Positions 22,389 through 30,188 of a stretch of 44,815 nucleotides of DNA are shown piece by piece. Source of the stretch: Yinghuangia soli. GTDB taxonomy: Bacteria > Actinomycetota > Actinomycetes > Streptomycetales > Streptomycetaceae. The translations under genes were made by a program, and so were the position numbers. The notes under the pieces were generated by a model that saw only the letters and a program-made list of their open reading frames with translations, searched no databases and had not been told where the DNA came from. The stretch covers positions 369,374 through 414,188 of the forward strand of contig NZ_JAKFHA010000002.1 of NCBI RefSeq assembly GCF_021502675.1. The letters run 5' to 3'. Each line of letters starts with the position of its first letter. The first letter of the stretch is position 1.

Positions 22389-23282
22389 ATGGATTGGCCG
22401 GCGCGGGCTGCGTCTCTGCGGCAGTGGACGAGCAACGGTGTCCGCGCCCCTCACAAGCCGCTTCTTTTTCTCTATGCCCTCGGGCGCTACCAGCAAGATG
22501 CCGAGCAGGAACTGGCTTTCAGCGCTGTCGAGGAAGATCTCAAGCGGTTGCTCGCGGAGTACGGGCCGGGGAATCGGACCACGCCGGCGTATCCGTTCCA
22601 CCACTTGGTGAGCGACGGGGTGTGGGAGGTGCGGACGCGCCGCGGGGCGGGGAGTCCGGGGAGCGGGGTGCGGGAGCTGCGGGAGTCGGGGGCCGCCGGG
22701 CGGCTGGCTCCGGAGCTGCGGGCGGCGCTGCGGCGTGATCCGTCGCTGCTGGGACGGTTGGCGCGGACGCTGCTCGATCTGCACTTTCCGCCTTCGCTGC
22801 ACCAGGAGTTGTGCGAGGCCGCGGGGCTGGAACTCGAGTACGCCGAGACGCTGCCGGTGGTCCCGGGGCGGAGGTCGCGGAATCAGGCGCTGCGTGAACT
22901 GGTGCTGACCGCCTACGAATACCGGTGCGCGTTCTGCGGGTACGACGGGCGGATCGGCACGATTCCGGTGGGGCTGGAAGCTGCGCACGTGTTCTGGTGG
23001 GCGCTCGGGGGACCGGACGAGGTGGAGAACGCCCTGTGCTTGTGTTCGCTGCATCACAAGCTTTTCGACAAGGGTGTCCTCGGGGTCAGCGACGAGGGCC
23101 GCGTGATGGTCACCCAGCGGTTCGTCGGGCACAGTGCGGCCGCGCGCGAGCAGGTGCTCGTGCTTGCCGGGCGCCCGTTGCTCGGTCCCCAGCCGGGGAT
23201 GCCGGCGATAGCGGCGGCGCACCGGGCCTGGCATACCGCTCAGGTTTTCCACGGGCCTTCGCGTCCCGCTGTCGCGGCGTAG
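22389..23282 (+). CDS. Phosphorothioated-DNA-binding HNH restriction endonuclease (SprMcrA-like)
   Basis: A 297-residue protein. The N-terminus (LRQWTSNGVRAPHKPLLFLYALGRYQ; YPFHHLVSDGVWEV) matches the sulfur-binding half of SprMcrA-type enzymes, which recognise phosphorothioate-modified DNA. The C-terminus is an HNH nuclease with a zinc site: C180-x2-C183, catalytic H200 (LEAAH), N in ENALC and C-S-L-H222-H223. Such type IV enzymes cut incoming DNA carrying Dnd-type modification and are incompatible with a resident Dnd system. ATG 22389 has AGGA eight bases upstream. It stands alone; no methylase or dnd gene is in the window. Confidence 0.88.
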   Translation: MDWPARAASLRQWTSNGVRAPHKPLLFLYALGRYQQDAEQELAFSAVEEDLKRLLAEYGPGNRTTPAYPFHHLVSDGVWEVRTRRGAGSPGSGVRELRESGAAGRLAPELRAALRRDPSLLGRLARTLLDLHFPPSLHQELCEAAGLELEYAETLPVVPGRRSRNQALRELVLTAYEYRCAFCGYDGRIGTIPVGLEAAHVFWWALGGPDEVENALCLCSLHHKLFDKGVLGVSDEGRVMVTQRFVGHSAAAREQVLVLAGRPLLGPQPGMPAIAAAHRAWHTAQVFHGPSRPAVAA

Positions 23283-23313
23283 CGCCGGGGCCCGGGGGAG
23301 CCGGGATCCCGGG

Positions 23314-23341
23314 AGGCCGCCCGCGTCGGGGCGGGCGGCTT
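23314..23341. terminator. Terminator between the endonuclease and VOC genes
   Basis: A 9-bp GC stem (23316-23324 with 23331-23339) extends by a G-U and an A-T pair to 11 bp and is followed by TCTCC on the plus strand. It serves two convergent genes. Confidence 0.65.
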
Positions 23342-23355
23342 CTCCTCGGGGCCGG

Positions 23356-23760
23356 TCAGGACTCGAAGGCGGCGGGGTCCATGTACATGAGTTCCCACTG
23401 GTGGCCGTCGGGGTCCTGGAAGGAGCGGCCGTACATGGGGCCCTGGTCCATGGGGTCGTTGGTCTTGGCGCCGCCGTTGGCGAAGGCGAGTTCGGCGATG
23501 CGGTCGGCGTCCTCGCGGCTTTCGACGCTCAGGCAGTTGATGGCCTCGGTGACGGAGGTGGCGTCGGCGATGGGCTTCTTCGTGAAGTTGCCGAAGAAAG
23601 CCTCGGTGATCAGCATGACGAAGATGGTGTCGCTGATCACCACGCAGGCGGCGTTCTCGTCGGTGAACTGCGGGTTCACGGTGTAGCCGAGGGCGGTGTA
23701 GAAGGCCGTGGACTTGTCGAGGTCCTTGACGGGGAGATTGACGAAGATCTGCTGGGGCAT
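23356..23760 (-). CDS. VOC-family (glyoxalase/bleomycin-resistance-like) protein
   Basis: A 134-residue protein with the vicinal-oxygen-chelate beta-alpha fold: QIFVNLPVKDLDKSTAFYTALGY at the N-terminus and PMYGRSFQDPDGHQWELMYMDP at the C-terminus, with the DPDGHQWE metal-side motif. The substrate is unknown. The start is MPQQIF at 23760 with GGAGAC upstream. It probably acts alone. Confidence 0.85.
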   Translation of the reverse strand: MPQQIFVNLPVKDLDKSTAFYTALGYTVNPQFTDENAACVVISDTIFVMLITEAFFGNFTKKPIADATSVTEAINCLSVESREDADRIAELAFANGGAKTNDPMDQGPMYGRSFQDPDGHQWELMYMDPAAFES

Positions 23761-23850
23761 GGCGGTCTCCTGCGGGGGTGGGCGGCCTCGTCCGGGAGCG
23801 GACGGGCTGGAAGCGCTCTCCCATAGGTAGACCGGATCGGGCGGTCCGAA

Positions 23851-25008
23851 TCATCGGGCCGGGGTGAACTTGTCTCCTCGGTCGTCGAGCCAGGCGGCGA
23901 AGGTGTCCAGGGCGGGCTGCGGGTCGGCGCGGCCGACGCCGAGGCGGAAGCGGTCGGCCGGGGCGTCCAGGAGTTCGGAGCGGTAGAGGCCGGCGGGCAG
24001 GAGGAGGACGCCGGCTTCCTCGACGAGCGCGTGGCAGAAGGCGTCCACGCCGTCGGTGCCGAGGTAGCGGGGGTAGGCCACGCAGCCGCCGTCCGGGGCC
24101 TGCCAGGTGAAGAGGCCGGGGTACGCCGCGAAGAAGGCGTCGAAGCGGGGGATGTTGGCGGCGATGATGCCGCGGTTGCGGGCCAGGATCGTCTCGCGGG
24201 CCTTGACCGCGATGCGCGCCAGGATCTCGCTGGGGGCGGCATTGCAGATGGACGTGTAGTGCTTGGCCCGTTCGAGGTGGGAGAGCAGTGCGCGGTCGCG
24301 GCAGGCGATCCAGCCGACGCGCAGGCCGGGCAGGCCGAGGGACTTGGAGACGACGTTGAGGGACAGGGCGCGCTCGGAGAGCTCGGCGGCCTGGGGGAGG
24401 GTGCGTGCGGGGTCGCGTTCGAGGCCCCGGTAGACCTCGTCGCTGAAGAGGTGGATGCCGCGCTCGTCGCAGATGCGCACGAGTTCGCGGAAGGTCTCGG
24501 CGGAGACGACCTTGCCGGTGGGGTTGTTGGGGAAGTTGACGGAGACGACCCGGGTATTGGGGCGGAGGGCGGCGATCACGCGGTCCAGGTCGAGGGACCA
24601 GTTGTCGTCCGGGTCGAGGGGGACGCCGGTGACCTCGCAGAGCGCCAGGGGGACCGTCTCGGCGGACTGGTAGTTGGGGACGGTGACCACCGCGTGGTCG
24701 CCGGGGCCGAGGAGTACCTGCATGGCGAGGTAGATGGCTTCCTCGGCGCCCGCGAAGCACAGGATGTCGTCAGCGGTGACGGTGCCGGCGTACGTGCCGG
24801 CGATCGCGGCGCGGAGGCCGGGGTCGCCGTACGTCTCGGTGTAGCCGAGGGTGAGGCCGTCCCATGCGGTGCGGTCCTCGGCGTCGGCGAGCGCGAGGAG
24901 TTCGGACATCGCCATGGTCTGCGCGTCGGACGCGGTGAGGTGGTACCGCGCGGTGAACTCCCAGCGGGAGAAGTAGGTTTCGAGGCGGAAGTCGGGGAGC
25001 GGGGGCAC
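23851..25008 (-). CDS. Class I/II PLP-dependent aminotransferase
   Basis: A 385-residue protein of fold type I: YTETYGDPGLRAAIAGTY, FAGAEEAIYLAMQVLLGPGD, VNFPNNPTGK, FSDEVYRGLE and the PLP lysine K222 in SKSLGLPGLRVGW. It resembles the capreomycidine synthase/aminotransferase-like branch in streptomycetes; the substrate cannot be assigned. No obvious partner gene lies in its operon; MerR lies upstream on the same strand. Confidence 0.87.
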   Translation of the reverse strand: MPPLPDFRLETYFSRWEFTARYHLTASDAQTMAMSELLALADAEDRTAWDGLTLGYTETYGDPGLRAAIAGTYAGTVTADDILCFAGAEEAIYLAMQVLLGPGDHAVVTVPNYQSAETVPLALCEVTGVPLDPDDNWSLDLDRVIAALRPNTRVVSVNFPNNPTGKVVSAETFRELVRICDERGIHLFSDEVYRGLERDPARTLPQAAELSERALSLNVVSKSLGLPGLRVGWIACRDRALLSHLERAKHYTSICNAAPSEILARIAVKARETILARNRGIIAANIPRFDAFFAAYPGLFTWQAPDGGCVAYPRYLGTDGVDAFCHALVEEAGVLLLPAGLYRSELLDAPADRFRLGVGRADPQPALDTFAAWLDDRGDKFTPAR

Positions 25009-25071
25009 CGGCAGCAGTCCTTCAGGGCGGGGGCGAACGCCGTGCGGGCGGTCCGCCGCGGGGGTACGGGC

Positions 25072-25440
25072 TCAGGCGGCGGCGAGTTGCCGGGGTGCGG
25101 GGGCGGCGGTCGTGCCGATGAGGGCGGTGAGGGCGGAGCGGGTCTCCTGGAGTTGCGCGATGCGGCTCTCGATGCCGTCCAGGTGTGCGCGCAGGTGCTG
25201 TTCGGCGCACGCCTCCAGTTCGGTGCCGCCGGTGAAGCAGTCCATGAGTCCGGCGATCACGCTGGTCGGCAGGCCGGCGCCGAGGAGCATGCGGATGCGG
25301 GCGACCGCTTCCACGGTGTCCTGGGTGTAGCGGCGGTGGCCGCTCGCCGCGCGCTGCGCGGTGATCAGGCCCTGCTCTTCGTAGTAGCGGAGCAGCCGGG
25401 GGCTGACGCCGGTCTCCCGGGCCAGGTCGCCGATCTTCAT
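25072..25440 (-). CDS. MerR-family regulator
   Basis: A 122-residue protein with an N-terminal winged HTH (MKIGDLARETGVSPRLLRYYEEQGLI; ASGHRRYTQD), a dimerisation helix and a short effector region with D-C-F-T ... A-C-A-E-Q-H, two cysteines that could sense metal or oxidants. It is divergent from the aldo/keto reductase operon, and its ATG overlaps the palindrome at 25439-25456, so it probably regulates itself and the operon. Confidence 0.9.
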   Translation of the reverse strand: MKIGDLARETGVSPRLLRYYEEQGLITAQRAASGHRRYTQDTVEAVARIRMLLGAGLPTSVIAGLMDCFTGGTELEACAEQHLRAHLDGIESRIAQLQETRSALTALIGTTAAPAPRQLAAA

Positions 25441-25456
25441 GTGAGGCCCCTCACAT
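25439..25456. promoter_or_regulatory. 18-bp perfect palindrome overlapping the merR start codon
   Basis: ATGTGAGGCCCCTCACAT is fully symmetric. Its CTCACAT half recurs at 25467-25473 inside the spacer of the divergent promoter. It is a likely MerR operator. Confidence 0.6.
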
Positions 25457-25460
25457 CCCC

Positions 25461-25492
25461 TTGAATCTCACATCGGTGTCAGAAAATAGCGT
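25461..25492 (+). promoter_or_regulatory. MerR-type promoter with long spacer for the reductase operon
   Basis: TTGAAT (25461-25466) and TAGCGT (25487-25492) are 20 bp apart, in the long-spacer range that MerR proteins untwist. The spacer carries the imperfect dyad CTCACA-N4-TGTCAG. The predicted start falls at about 25500, on the ATG, so the mRNA would be leaderless. Confidence 0.55.
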
Positions 25493-25499
25493 TGCGGTC

Positions 25500-26429
25500 A
25501 TGACGAACTCGAAGAACACCGGCCTTGTTCCCCCGTCCGCCTTCGCCCTCGGTGGCGATCTGAACGTCACGCGCATCGGCTACGGCGCGATGCGCCTTGC
25601 CGATGGCCCGGAGCGGCCTGCGGATCCCGCCGCCGCGGCGATATGGCGGCCACCGGCGGACCGTGCCGCGGCCCTGGACGTGCTGCGCGCGGCGGTCGAG
25701 GCGGGGGTGAACCTGATCGACACCGCCGATGCCTACGCGCTCGGCGCCAACGAGGAACTGGTCGCCGAGGCGCTGCACCCGTACGCGGAGGGCGTCGCGG
25801 TCGCCACCAAGATCGGCGTGCTGCGGCCGGCCCCGGACGAGTGGGTGCCGCTCGGGCATCCGGCGTACCTGCGCCAGCAGGCCGAACTCGCGCTGCGGCG
25901 GCTCAAGGTGGACCGGCTCGACCTGCTCTACCTGCACCGGCTCGACCCGGCGTATCCGATCGCCGAGCAGGTGGGCACGCTGCGCCGGCTGCAGGAGGAG
26001 GGCAAGGTCCGGCACATCGGGCTGTCCGAGGTGACGGTGGACCAGGTGCGGGAGGCCCGCGAGACGGCGCCGATCGCCGCGGTGCAGAACCTCTACAACC
26101 TGGCCACGCGCGGCCACGAGGCGGTCGTGGACTATGCGGCGGAGCACGGCATTGCGTTCGTGCCGTTCTTCCCGATCGCGATGGGTGCGCATGCGGGGCC
26201 GGACGGACCGGTGGCGGAGGTCGCCCGGCAGATCGGGGCGACGCCCGCGCAGACCGCGCTTGCGTGGCTGCTGCGCCGGTCGGACACGATCGTGCCGATC
26301 CCGGGAACGTCCTCCGCGGCGCATCTGAAGGAGAACCTGGCGGCACTTGAACTGGCGCTGAGCGACGAGCAGTTCGCAGCGCTGTCGGCATTGGGGCAGG
26401 ACGAGGCGGCGGACGGGGTGGCGGCATGA
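25500..26429 (+). CDS. Aldo/keto reductase
   Basis: A 309-residue TIM-barrel NADPH oxidoreductase: [33 protein letters not shown] with the catalytic Asp/Tyr, ATKIGV with the catalytic Lys, DLLYLHRLDP and VPIPGTSSAAHLKENLAA for the cofactor. No ribosome site precedes ATG 25500, and the promoter start falls there, so a leaderless transcript is likely. It is coupled to the deazaflavin oxidoreductase by an ATGA overlap. It is probably a detoxifying carbonyl reductase under MerR control. Confidence 0.88.
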   Translation: MTNSKNTGLVPPSAFALGGDLNVTRIGYGAMRLADGPERPADPAAAAIWRPPADRAAALDVLRAAVEAGVNLIDTADAYALGANEELVAEALHPYAEGVAVATKIGVLRPAPDEWVPLGHPAYLRQQAELALRRLKVDRLDLLYLHRLDPAYPIAEQVGTLRRLQEEGKVRHIGLSEVTVDQVREARETAPIAAVQNLYNLATRGHEAVVDYAAEHGIAFVPFFPIAMGAHAGPDGPVAEVARQIGATPAQTALAWLLRRSDTIVPIPGTSSAAHLKENLAALELALSDEQFAALSALGQDEAADGVAA

Positions 26430-26923
26430 GCACGGTGGCGGAGCAGGCAGTGGCGGTGGGCGCAGTGGCGTTGGAGGCAGCGGAGGTGGACGCCGTGGTC
26501 GGCGCTCCGGAGAGCAACGCGAATCCCTTCAACCGGCAGGTGATCGCGGAGTTCCGGGCGAACGGCGGTGCGGTGGGCGGCCCGCTGGCAGGCCTTCCGC
26601 TGCTGCTGCTGACCACGACCGGGGCGCGCAGCGGGGTGGCCCGCACCACGCCCGCGGTCTACCTGGCGGACGGGGACCGGCTGGTGGTTTTCGCGTCGAA
26701 CGGCGGTTCGCCTACCGCGCCCGGGTGGTTCCACAACATCAGCCGGGATCCGGAGGTCGTGGTGGAGGTCGGCGCCGAGCGGTACGCGGCGCGCGCCGAA
26801 CTGGTCGACGAGCGCGAGCACGACGAGCTGTGGACGCGGCAGATCGCGGTGGACCCGAACTTCGCGCACTTCCGGGGGCGGACCTCCCGGACGATTCCGG
26901 TGGTCGCCTTGCGCCGCCGGTGA
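26426..26923 (+). CDS. Nitroreductase-family deazaflavin (F420)-dependent oxidoreductase
   Basis: A 165-residue protein of the Ddn/split-beta-barrel family: NPFNRQVIAEFRANGG, LLLTTTGARSGVARTTPAVY, VFASNGGSPTAPGWFHNISRDPEVVVEVG and YAARAELVDEREHDELW. Family members reduce substrates with F420H2. It is co-translated with the aldo/keto reductase. The first 25 residues are Ala/Val-rich and are not conserved. Confidence 0.9.
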   Translation: MSTVAEQAVAVGAVALEAAEVDAVVGAPESNANPFNRQVIAEFRANGGAVGGPLAGLPLLLLTTTGARSGVARTTPAVYLADGDRLVVFASNGGSPTAPGWFHNISRDPEVVVEVGAERYAARAELVDEREHDELWTRQIAVDPNFAHFRGRTSRTIPVVALRRR

Positions 26924-27106
26924 GCCGCCCGTGAGCCGCGGGTGTCCGGTGCGTCCGGACGGACCGGACGCCGAGGGCCCGTTCGCGCCGACCGGCGCGG
27001 CGGGCCCGCGGCGTGCGCGGGCGCGGGGGGCCGGCGGCGCCGGGGCCGGGGGGCCGCGCCGGGGCGGGGGGGCCGGCGGGCCCCCGCGGCCGGGTGCCGC
27101 GGCAGG

Positions 27107-27598
27107 TCAGAGGTCGTAGCCGAAGCAGACCAGCGGGATCGGGCCGTGGTCGTCGCGGTACGGGGGGATCCGGCGGTAGCCGAGCGCCTCGTACAGCGCG
27201 ATCGCGGCGGTGCGCTCGGGCAGCACGTCCAGGAGGCAGCGCGGGGCGCCGGCCGCACGGGCGCGCTCGTGGAGGGCGTCCATGAGAGTCCGGGCGACCC
27301 GGGCCCCGCGTGCTTCCGGCGCCACGTACAGGCGCTTGACCTCGACGTCTGGGCCGAAGAAGTGGAAGCCGACGCCGCCCACCGCGCGGCCGCCGAGCCG
27401 GGCGACGAGGTAGCCGCCGGGCGCGCCGTAGTACGCGGCCGGGTCGTCGTAGTCGGTGCGGAAGTAGTCGGGCAGCTCGGCCGGCGTCGCCCACGTGGGG
27501 TAGCCCATCTCGGTTGCCGTCGCGTTGTAGTACGCGAACAGCAGGTCCGGAGCGGAGTCCAGGTCCTCGGTGACGGTGAGCGTGGGCGACGTGGTCAT
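27107..27598 (-). CDS. GNAT-family N-acetyltransferase
   Basis: A 163-residue protein with the acetyl-CoA site VKRLYVAPEARGARVARTLMDALHERARAAGA and the closing ALYEALGYRRIPPY. The substrate is unknown. ATG 27598 overlaps the lysR stop (ATGA), so both are made from one transcript. Confidence 0.87.
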   Translation of the reverse strand: MTTSPTLTVTEDLDSAPDLLFAYYNATATEMGYPTWATPAELPDYFRTDYDDPAAYYGAPGGYLVARLGGRAVGGVGFHFFGPDVEVKRLYVAPEARGARVARTLMDALHERARAAGAPRCLLDVLPERTAAIALYEALGYRRIPPYRDDHGPIPLVCFGYDL

Positions 27599-28476
27599 GC
27601 CGACGACTCTACGAAGTCGGCGAACTCGCGGGCCGCCGGGGCCAGCGCCTGCCACTGCCGGGCGGCCCAGCCCACGGTCAGCGGCGGCAGGCCGCGGATC
27701 GGTATGAGCCGCAGCGGGCCGTCCGGGGTGCGGGCCAGGTTGGGCAGGTCGGGCACCACCGCGTGGCCGAGGCCGAGCTCGGCGAGGAGCATCGCGGTGT
27801 CCCAGTCGGCGACGCCGGTGGTGGCCGGCGGCCGGATGGCCCGGGCCTCAAGGTGCGAGTCGAGCCGCACCCGGGAGGTGGACGTCTCGGGCAGGCGGAT
27901 GTGGTGGATGCCGGCCAGGTCGGCGAGGTCCAGCGAGGTGCGGGCGGCCAGCGGGTCGTCGTGCCGTACCGCGAGCATCCAGGGGAGTGCCGCGACGGGC
28001 CGCTGCTCGACGCCGCGGACCGGCTCGCCGACGGTGATCCAGGCCAGGTCGGCGCGGCCGGCCGCGACCGCTTCCAGGCAGGTGCGGCTCGAACTCTCGG
28101 TCTGGAACTCCAGCGAGGTGTGCGGGTTGCGGCGCCGGAACGCCACGATGGCGTCGGTCATGAAGTGCCGCACGGTGGTGGCGCCGGTCGCGATGCGGAC
28201 CGTGCCGCCGTGCCCGTCGCGCAGGTCGGCGAGCCGCCGCAGCGCCAGGTCCAGGCCCGCGAGGCTGTCCGCGGCGGCGGTGCGGAGGATTCGGCCGGCC
28301 TCGGTGGGGACCACGCCGCGCGGCCGGCGCTCCAGCAGGTCGAGGCCGGTCTCGTGCTCCAGGCGCCTGATGTGCTGGCTCACCGCCGACTGCGTGCAGC
28401 CGAGTTCGCGGGCCGCCGCGCTGAGGTTGCCGTGCCGGCAGGCCGCGAGGAAGGTACGCAGGTCGTCGAGGGTCAT
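27595..28476 (-). CDS. LysR-family regulator
   Basis: A 293-residue protein with an N-terminal winged HTH (MTLDDLRTFLAACRHGNLSAAARELGCTQSAVSQHIRRLEHETG) and an effector domain of the periplasmic-binding type. It is divergent from the DUF6817 gene; the perfect dyad at 28481-28496 is a likely autoregulatory site. The downstream acetyltransferase is a plausible target. Confidence 0.92.
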   Translation of the reverse strand: MTLDDLRTFLAACRHGNLSAAARELGCTQSAVSQHIRRLEHETGLDLLERRPRGVVPTEAGRILRTAAADSLAGLDLALRRLADLRDGHGGTVRIATGATTVRHFMTDAIVAFRRRNPHTSLEFQTESSSRTCLEAVAAGRADLAWITVGEPVRGVEQRPVAALPWMLAVRHDDPLAARTSLDLADLAGIHHIRLPETSTSRVRLDSHLEARAIRPPATTGVADWDTAMLLAELGLGHAVVPDLPNLARTPDGPLRLIPIRGLPPLTVGWAARQWQALAPAAREFADFVESSA

Positions 28477-28480
28477 GGGG

Positions 28481-28496
28481 CCAAGCTATTGCTTGG
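28481..28496. promoter_or_regulatory. LysR-type operator
   Basis: CCAAGCTATTGCTTGG is a perfect 6-4-6 dyad, 5 bp upstream of the lysR start, of the T-N11-A type. Confidence 0.65.
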
Positions 28497-28509
28497 AGAT
28501 CACCGAGTA

Positions 28510-28521
28510 AATCCTAGGATT
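28510..28521. promoter_or_regulatory. 12-bp perfect palindrome AATCCTAGGATT
   Basis: A second symmetric site in the lysR-DUF6817 intergenic region, 14 bp after the first. It may be a secondary LysR site or the site of another regulator. Confidence 0.45.
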
Positions 28522-28657
28522 GACTTGGGTGTTGCCGGGGCGGGACGCTGGATGCAGGGCCCAGGGGCGGCAACCCGCCGCGTGTCTGTCGACGACGTGC
28601 GGCGGATGCCGACCCCACCCATGTCCTGTGCCCGGACCCGGAATTGGCGGTGAACCA

Positions 28658-29188
28658 GTGGTCACGGCGGATGCCGTCACATTGCTGCGCGACCTCGGCG
28701 CCGAGGACATCGCCCACTCGGGCGGGAACCTCTTCGACCACCTCGTACGCGTGCACGACCGGCTCGCCGAGTGGGGCGCGGACCGCACGCTCCGCCTGGC
28801 CGGGCTGTGCCATGCCTTCTACGGCACCGACGGCTTCGCGGTCGCGCTGTACGGCCTGGAGCGCCGTGCCGAACTCGCCGCGCTCATCGGCGCCGAGGCC
28901 GAGGAGCTCGTGTACTTCTACGCCAGCTGCGACCGCCGCGCCTCGTACCCCGGACTGCCGGACGAGCAGGGCGAGTTCGTGGACCGGTTCAGCGGCGTGC
29001 GGTACCGGCCCGAGCTGCGGCTGCGGCGCGCGTTCGCGGAGCTGACGGTGGCCAACGAGCTGGACTTCGTGGCGGTCAACCCGTTGTTCGACGAGATCGA
29101 GGCGGAGGGCTACTACGCGCTCTTCGCCCCCTGGCTGCCGCTGCTCAGCCCGGCGGCGTGCGGCGAGGTGGAGCGCGCGTACGGCTGA
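28658..29188 (+). CDS. DUF6817 domain-containing protein, HD-like
   Basis: A 176-residue protein starting at GTG 28658. Conserved histidines lie at residues 20, 28 and 33 (AHSGGNLFDHLVRVHDRL) and 52 (AGLCHAFYGTDGF), a pattern like metal-binding HD-domain phosphohydrolases. The exact activity is unknown. Upstream codons in the frame to 28520 look non-coding, and the ribosome site is weak, so the start is uncertain. Confidence 0.75.
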   Translation: MVTADAVTLLRDLGAEDIAHSGGNLFDHLVRVHDRLAEWGADRTLRLAGLCHAFYGTDGFAVALYGLERRAELAALIGAEAEELVYFYASCDRRASYPGLPDEQGEFVDRFSGVRYRPELRLRRAFAELTVANELDFVAVNPLFDEIEAEGYYALFAPWLPLLSPAACGEVERAYG

Positions 29189-29205
29189 CCGCGCACCCCG
29201 AGGCA

Positions 29206-29236
29206 CCCGCGGCCCCCTTCCCGGGCGGGCCGCGGG
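29206..29236. terminator. Terminator between convergent DUF6817 and YbaK genes
   Basis: A 10-bp perfect stem (CCCGCGGCCC with 29227-29236) starts 18 bp after the DUF6817 stop. Confidence 0.65.
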
Positions 29237-29245
29237 CCCCGGGAC

Positions 29246-29794
29246 TCAGCCCAGCGGTACGCCGAGCCCGTCCAGCACCTCGGCGCCGGGCAGCTCGGCC
29301 AGTGCCCGGCCGGGCAGCCGCAGCTTCGACCGGCGGTTGCCGGACCCGATGATGATGCTCGGCAGCGCGGCGGCGGCCGCGTCGACCAGGATCGGCCAGC
29401 CGGCCGGCAGCCCGATCGGGGTGATGCCGCCGTACTCCATGCCGGACGCCTCGGCGACCTCCGCCAGCGGGGCGAAGGAGGCCTTGCGCGCCCCCAGGTG
29501 CTTGCGGACCAGGCCGTTGACGTCGGCGCGGGTGGTCGCGGCGACCATGCAGGCGGCGTACGTGACCTCGGCACCGCGCTTCGCCGCGACGACCACGCAG
29601 TTCACCGACTCCTCCAGCGTCACGCCGTAGTGCGCGCAGAAGGCCGCGGTGTCGGCCAGGTCGGGGTCGATCTCGGCGGCCTCGATCTGCTCGACCGGCA
29701 CCGATCCGGACCATTCCTTGAGGGCCTCGGCGACCGGGGCGGCGAGCAGGTCGAGGCGGGTGAGGGCGGGCTGCAGATCCAGGCTTTCTCCCAT
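29246..29794 (-). CDS. YbaK/EbsC-family aminoacyl-tRNA editing protein
   Basis: A 182-residue protein with the YbaK/ProX fold: CAHYGVTLEESVNCVVVAAKRG, VRKHLGARKASFA (the active-site Lys region) and YGGITPIGLPAGWPILVDAAA. Such proteins hydrolyse mischarged tRNAs, mainly Cys- or Ala-tRNA-Pro. ATG 29794 is chosen; ATG 29803 would add three residues. Confidence 0.87.
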   Translation of the reverse strand: MGESLDLQPALTRLDLLAAPVAEALKEWSGSVPVEQIEAAEIDPDLADTAAFCAHYGVTLEESVNCVVVAAKRGAEVTYAACMVAATTRADVNGLVRKHLGARKASFAPLAEVAEASGMEYGGITPIGLPAGWPILVDAAAAALPSIIIGSGNRRSKLRLPGRALAELPGAEVLDGLGVPLG

Positions 29795-30188
29795 GGAGCC
29801 CATCCAAGCGGATCGCCGCGGCGGATGGCGCCGGTGCAGGCCGGGGCGCCTGCCGACGCCTGCTTTCGGGTGCCGAAGCGGGCCGACCTGCCCGCTATGC
29901 AGAGCCGAAATAGCCAAATCTGATCGACGCCGATCACATCGGCGTTACGTGTGTGCGGCTTACACGTGTCGCCTTTGCAGGGCAGTGACAATCCGTGTTG
30001 TTACCAGCGCGTGGAGAGACAGTTAGCAGGTCGGGGGCCGTATGTGAACCCCCTTGCCAGCAGCGGTTTCTGACGTGACGTTAGACACCTCTCACCCCAA
30101 GTCTTCGACGGCCGCGCGTACATTGCCGCTGTACGGGCGCAGCCGCCAGACGCGACATTGTTGAACCAGGCACTTTGGGAGGCTCCAC
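29795..30188. other. 394-bp upstream region of the LLM oxidoreductase gene
   Basis: No ORF of note. It contains overlapping dyads at 29921-29945 and the inverted repeat ACGTGT-N9-ACACGT just after. It includes the divergent start of the YbaK gene. The size suggests a long regulatory leader. Confidence 0.5.
29921..29945. promoter_or_regulatory. Overlapping operator-like dyads
   Basis: TGATCG-N4-CGATCA (29921-29936) overlaps ACGCCGAT-CAC-ATCGGCGT (29927-29945). Two symmetric sites sharing bases suggest competing regulators or two binding modes. Confidence 0.5.

Noticed and set aside
26924-27106. Coding sequence in the extremely G-rich gap
   Set aside because: Open frames encode only Gly/Arg/Pro/Ala strings without ribosome sites.
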